A DNA stretch of 64,000 bases, from the NCBI RefSeq assembly GCF_030068605.1, contig NZ_JASJOU010000002.1:558001-622000 (forward strand). The letters are read 5' to 3'. Origin of the DNA: Xanthocytophaga agilis (lineage in GTDB: Bacteria > Bacteroidota > Bacteroidia > Cytophagales > 172606-1). The notes under the pieces are model-generated. The model saw only the letters and a program-made list of their open reading frames with translations. It made no database searches and was not told where the DNA came from. The translations under genes and the position numbers were made by a program. Positions 61,860 through 64,000 of this stretch are shown one piece after another; positions within the stretch are counted from its first letter, which is position 1, and each line of letters starts with the position of its first letter.

Positions 61860-62282
61860 ATGCGTTTACTAATACCATTAGTCTTTAGCTCATTCATTTT
61901 CTTTGGTTGTAGAACAAGTTCTGTTTCTTCTACTCATACTCCCCCTGTATTGCTTGACAGCTCAACAATCAGTTTAACAGCTGTATCAGAAGATTCTTCG
62001 TATGGGTATACAGAAAAGAATCCAATACAAACAGGTGGTGGAGCTGCAGGAGAAAGACGATACCTGAATGCACTTACAGGTCCCAATGGTGAAACTGTGA
62101 CCTATGTACGTTTGGGAAGTTGTTGTGCATTTAAAACCCCCAATGGCATTATCAATAATACAGGTCTTTTAGATAAATATGAGGTTCGGTATGAAGGGTT
62201 AAACAAATCTGTAATACTTTATCTAAACATGTATGATACAGGCGAAATGAAAGCACCTGTTAATTTTGGTTATAAAAAGTAA
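61860..62282 (+). CDS. Small lipoprotein of unknown function
   Basis: The 140-residue lipoprotein has a signal ending SSFIFFGC (Cys17). The mature part has the block YGYTEKNPIQTGGG near 50-63, GPNGETVTYVRLGSCCAFKTP near 75-95 and LDKYEVRYEGLNKSVILYLN near 105-124. Similar proteins are sometimes annotated as 2-dehydro-3-deoxyphosphooctonate aldolase, but there is no TIM barrel here and that name should not be used. Paired Cys in SCC may be a metal or disulfide site. It lies 9 bp before the deformylase-like gene, so both are probably co-transcribed. Confidence 0.78.
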   Translation: MRLLIPLVFSSFIFFGCRTSSVSSTHTPPVLLDSSTISLTAVSEDSSYGYTEKNPIQTGGGAAGERRYLNALTGPNGETVTYVRLGSCCAFKTPNGIINNTGLLDKYEVRYEGLNKSVILYLNMYDTGEMKAPVNFGYKK

Positions 62283-62291
62283 AAGTATACG

Positions 62292-62783
62292 ATGAAATCA
62301 GATCAGGTTTTGTTATTGGGAGATCCCCGTTTACATGAAGTTTCTACTCTGGTAGCTCAGGAAGAATTAGCGGGCTTAACACCTGTCATTCAGGATTTGC
62401 ACGACATCTTGTTTGAATTTAAAGCCCGTTTTGCTCATTATGGCGCCTTCAGAGCCATTGCAGCTCCACAGATTGGAGTTATGAAACGCCTTATATACAT
62501 GTATATTGACAAGCCTGTTGTTTTCATCAATCCGGTTCTAACAAATTTAAGTGCTGAAATGATAGAACTATGGGATGATTGTATGTGTTTCCCTAATCTG
62601 CTGGTAAAGCTACAAAGACATAAAAGTTGTACGATAGAATATCGGGATGAACATTGGCAACTGCAAAGCCTATCCTTAACAGATAGCCTGTCTGAACTAC
62701 TCCAGCATGAATATGATCATCTGAACGGAATTTTGGCAACCCAACTTGCAATAGATGCTCATTCGTTTCGATGGAGAAAATAA
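62292..62783 (+). CDS. Peptide-deformylase-like protein with altered motif
   Basis: The 163-residue protein has the PDF fold. Motif 3 is intact (QHEYDHLNG, His139, Glu140, His143). Motif 2, normally EGCLS, reads DDCMC at 95-99, so the Cys ligand is kept but the preceding Glu and Gly are Asp. Motif 1, normally GxGLAAPQ, reads FRAIAAPQ at 53-60, losing both glycines. It may have low or altered activity and is probably a second, non-housekeeping deformylase. The canonical def gene is not in this window. Confidence 0.85.
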   Translation: MKSDQVLLLGDPRLHEVSTLVAQEELAGLTPVIQDLHDILFEFKARFAHYGAFRAIAAPQIGVMKRLIYMYIDKPVVFINPVLTNLSAEMIELWDDCMCFPNLLVKLQRHKSCTIEYRDEHWQLQSLSLTDSLSELLQHEYDHLNGILATQLAIDAHSFRWRK

Positions 62784-62830
62784 ATTTCGATCATACAAGG
62801 ATTACTTACTAGTTATCTAATTAAAGGTTG

Positions 62831-62881
62831 AGCAGGCAACCTTTTCCTATCAAAGTACCACAGGAAAGCTTTGTCTGCTCT
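62831..62881 (+). terminator. Terminator after the deformylase-like gene
   Basis: A 19-nt stem with a 3-nt internal loop (62831-62849 with 62863-62881), 13-nt apical loop, then a T/A-rich run. The left arm also allows an alternative aaaggttg/caacctttt hairpin. Confidence 0.7.
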
Positions 62882-62941
62882 TATTTTTATTTTTAGAGTG
62901 GAATTCTGTTACTTCCTGTAAGTTCCTACGGGCTTTTTTGG

Positions 62942-64000
<1,059 letters not shown>

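Overview
The window is chromosomal DNA of a member of the Bacteroidota, most likely order Cytophagales. The evidence is low GC content, three proteins with type IX secretion (T9SS) C-terminal sorting domains, a PorD/DUF4835 T9SS gene, two SusC/SusD pairs each under an ECF sigma factor and a FecR anti-sigma factor, the short Bacteroidota-type omega subunit, a Rho with an Asn/Gln-rich insertion, and TAnnTTTG-type -7 promoter boxes. The genus cannot be fixed from the sequence. I see no rRNA, tRNA, CRISPR array, transposase or integrase.

Layout. 1-8.9 kb: end of a surface-type protein, a 349-bp structured element with perfect 15-bp terminal inverted repeats, an exported Nif3-like protein, a LytS/LytR-type two-component pair, a cluster of small genes beside a LexA-like XRE-S24 repressor with a 2-oxoglutarate oxygenase, and a T9SS cargo. 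8.9-18.4 kb (minus strand): locus A, sigma > FecR > SusC > SusD > SGNH hydrolase > FAD oxidoreductase with a golvesin-like domain; the SGNH hydrolase appears circularly permuted. 18.7-24.1 kb: a large T9SS cargo with a small membrane protein, an exported protein of unknown role and an orphan SUKH (SMI1/KNR4) protein. 24.2-42.9 kb (minus strand): locus B, sigma > FecR > SusC > SusD > RidA > SelA/DgaE-like PLP enzyme > amidohydrolase > CBM9-like protein > relic of a second PLP-enzyme gene > second amidohydrolase > sorbosone-dehydrogenase/cytochrome c > lactonase > RraA-like > bile-acid-symporter-family transporter. 43.5-64 kb: housekeeping genes (rho, MscS channel, S9 peptidase, moxR, tilS, OstA-like, bamD, rpoZ, coaBC, porD, recN, peptide-deformylase-like, YbiT-type ABC-F).

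Most notable system: locus B. Almost every enzyme in it carries its own Sec, lipoprotein or Tat-like signal, so a complete oxidative route for an amino-sugar or amino-sugar acid could run in the periplasm: oxidation to a lactone, lactone opening, N-deacylation, PLP-dependent ammonia elimination, imine hydrolysis by RidA, aldol-type cleavage by the RraA-like protein, and uptake of the acid by the BASS transporter. The substrate and the order of steps are inference. The locus also carries a partial tandem duplication: two amidohydrolase genes with blocks of exact nucleotide identity, one next to an intact PLP-enzyme gene and one next to a remnant.

Other points worth attention are the permuted SGNH hydrolase, a small Sm/Hfq-like protein between porD and a VOC-family gene, a C-rich and G-poor leader before rho, a four-cysteine small protein, and the 349-bp inverted-repeat element.
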